DNA of 5,475 bases. Origin: Acidimicrobiia bacterium (GTDB taxonomy: Bacteria > Actinomycetota > Acidimicrobiia > UBA5794 > UBA11373). Below, piece after piece: positions 4,997-5,475 of the stretch; positions within the stretch are counted from its first letter, which is position 1; every line of letters begins with the position of its first letter. The stretch is from the NCBI GenBank assembly GCA_025456165.1, contig JALOLI010000100.1:1-5475 (forward strand). The letters are read 5' to 3'. A program made the position numbers and the translations under genes. The notes below the pieces were generated by a model, which was not told the DNA's origin, made no database searches, and saw nothing but the letters and a program-made list of their open reading frames with translations.

Positions 4997-5154
4997 CGCA
5001 CGCGACCCCGCGTGCGGCGCCCGTCTTTGCTCCTTCCGTTCCGTCGAGCGAAGTCGCCGCAGTCCCGGCCCGTGCCGCCTCACCCGAGGCGCCGCATCGG
5101 CGTAGAACTGCGGGGCGTTCCCCTTACGACGGCGTAACTGCAAGGAGTCACTGC
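4997..5154 (+). promoter_or_regulatory. Structured 5' leader of the RRM gene with anti-Shine-Dalgarno
   Basis: The stretch before the RRM gene holds several pairing elements. Hairpin 1 (4997-5016) is CGCACGCG-ACCC-CGCGTGCG. An outer stem CCGCAGT (5057-5063) / ACTGCGG (5107-5113) encloses hairpin 2 (5076-5091), CGCCTC-ACCC-GAGGCG. Hairpin 3 (5124-5137) is TTACG-ACGG-CGTAA, four nt before the Shine-Dalgarno. CTCCTT (5030-5035) is a perfect complement of the Shine-Dalgarno AAGGAG (5142-5147), extendable by one G-U pair. ACTGC recurs at 5107, 5137 and 5150, so the upstream GCAGT (5059-5063) could pair with alternative partners on both sides of the ribosome binding site. This points to translational control by RNA structure, perhaps by temperature or by the encoded protein. 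Pairings are read by eye; no folding energy was computed. Confidence 0.4.
5142..5147 (+). promoter_or_regulatory. Ribosome binding site of the RRM gene
   Basis: AAGGAG, 7 nt before ATG 5155: a strong Shine-Dalgarno that fixes this start. Confidence 0.85.
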
Positions 5155-5409
5155 ATGTCCACCAAGATCTACGTAGGGAACCTCGCGTTCTCCACTGATT
5201 CCGCCGCCCTGCGGTCCCTCTTCGCCCCCCTGGGCGATGTCACGACCGCCGAGGTGGTGCAGGATCGCGACACCGGCCGCTCCCGGGGCTTTGGCTTCGT
5301 CGAGATGGCCTCGGCCGAAGAGGCGCAGAAGGCGATTGCGGCGACCGACGGCAAGACCATCGACGGCCGCCGTCTCACCGTCAACCTCGCGCGCTCCCGC
5401 ACCAGTTGA
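5155..5409 (+). CDS. Small RRM-domain RNA-binding protein
   Basis: The 84-aa product is a single RNA recognition motif with almost nothing else. RNP2 is IYVGNL (residues 5-10) and RNP1 is RGFGFVEM (44-51); the aromatic residues that stack on RNA bases, Y6, F46 and F48, are all present. The fold order is visible: beta1 with RNP2, helix 1 (about 15-25, DSAALRSLFAP), beta2 (about 31-36), the turn DRDTGRSRGFGF, helix 2 (about 53-63, SAEEAQKAIAA) and a final strand RRLTVNLA (72-79). Such short bacterial RRM proteins are related to the cyanobacterial Rbp and eukaryotic glycine-rich RNA-binding proteins and are often linked with cold or stress responses; here the usual Gly-rich tail is missing and the protein ends in ARSRTS. 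It is divergent from the VTC operon and sits behind a long, structured leader. The family is certain; target RNAs are unknown. Confidence 0.95.
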   Translation: MSTKIYVGNLAFSTDSAALRSLFAPLGDVTTAEVVQDRDTGRSRGFGFVEMASAEEAQKAIAATDGKTIDGRRLTVNLARSRTS

Positions 5410-5431
5410 ACCCCCCGCCGCGGCCCAGGAC

Positions 5432-5448
5432 GCGCCGCCCGGCGGCGC
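5432..5448 (+). terminator. Hairpin downstream of the RRM gene, doubtful terminator
   Basis: GCGCCG and CGGCGC pair around a 5-nt loop 22 nt after the stop codon, inside a perfect 17-nt inverted repeat (8-bp arms around one central base). No T-tract follows, so it is not a classical intrinsic terminator. The surrounding DNA is almost pure G+C, where such repeats arise easily. Confidence 0.25.
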
Positions 5449-5475
5449 CCCGCAAGGCCGCCCCGAAGCGAGCCC

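Noticed and set aside
4774..5001. N-terminal extension of the VTC protein to 347 aa
   Set aside because: The extension is low-complexity, runs through the promoter-like elements and direct repeats, and GTG 4773 has a strong ribosome binding site right before the conserved domain.
5410..5475. Read-through of the RRM stop into a basic Arg/Pro-rich tail
   Set aside because: The frame after TGA stays open for 22 codons and looks like a basic tail, but DNA this GC-rich rarely contains stops and nothing suggests stop-codon read-through or a sequencing error.
1..5475. CRISPR array, tRNA, rRNA or insertion sequence
   Set aside because: No regularly spaced repeats, no tRNA-like cloverleaf, no rRNA motifs and no transposase or terminal inverted repeats were seen on either strand.

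Overview
This is a GC-rich bacterial window (visibly well over 60% G+C, third codon positions almost all G or C, with GTG and TTG starts in use). It carries seven supportable genes. Composition and gene content suit an actinobacterial or other high-GC, environmental and possibly anaerobic lineage. That assignment is inference; no rRNA or marker gene is present to settle it.

Layout. (1) At the left edge is the 3' end of a rightward gene for a membrane protein (2-229), convergent with everything up to 4773. (2) The leftward pair hypA (979-1413) and a ParA/MinD/Mrp-type ATPase (249-974), 4 nt apart, looks like a nickel-insertion module for [NiFe] hydrogenase. Both members resemble the archaeal (Thermococcus-type) versions: HypA has the long zinc domain with an HFIPE...HAF stretch, and the partner is a MinD-like ATPase instead of the usual bacterial SIMIBI GTPase HypB. 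(3) A tightly packed leftward operon reads, in transcription order, VTC-domain polyphosphate polymerase (3958-4773), DUF4956 membrane protein (3263-3961), an unrecognised 82-aa membrane protein (3006-3254) and a CotH-family secreted/anchored kinase-like protein (1476-2996). Gaps or overlaps are -4 or -1, 8 and 9 nt. (4) A 381-bp divergent intergenic region (4774-5154) follows. (5) A rightward gene for a small single-RRM RNA-binding protein (5155-5409) completes the window.

The divergent region is the most information-rich non-coding part. On the operon side a TTGACG -35-like element is embedded in four CTTCTCA/CTTCACG-type 7-mers arranged as two pairs with an exact 11-bp period, the geometry of PhoB/PhoP-family response-regulator boxes; a phosphate-responsive promoter would fit a polyphosphate polymerase operon. 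On the RRM side there is a probable leader of about 160 nt with three compact hairpins, a nested long-range stem and a perfect complement (CTCCTT) of the gene's own Shine-Dalgarno sequence, suggesting translational control.

How the genes may work together: VTC, DUF4956 and CotH proteins recur as neighbours in bacteria, so the operon probably encodes one membrane-associated phosphate/polyphosphate or phosphotransfer system. The 82-aa protein shares its N-terminal segment (M-H-x-S-L-x-W-R-x-H-W-R-L) with the CotH-like protein, so the two may be targeted together or be products of a local duplication. The hypA/ATPase pair lies 62 nt downstream on the same strand and may or may not be co-transcribed.
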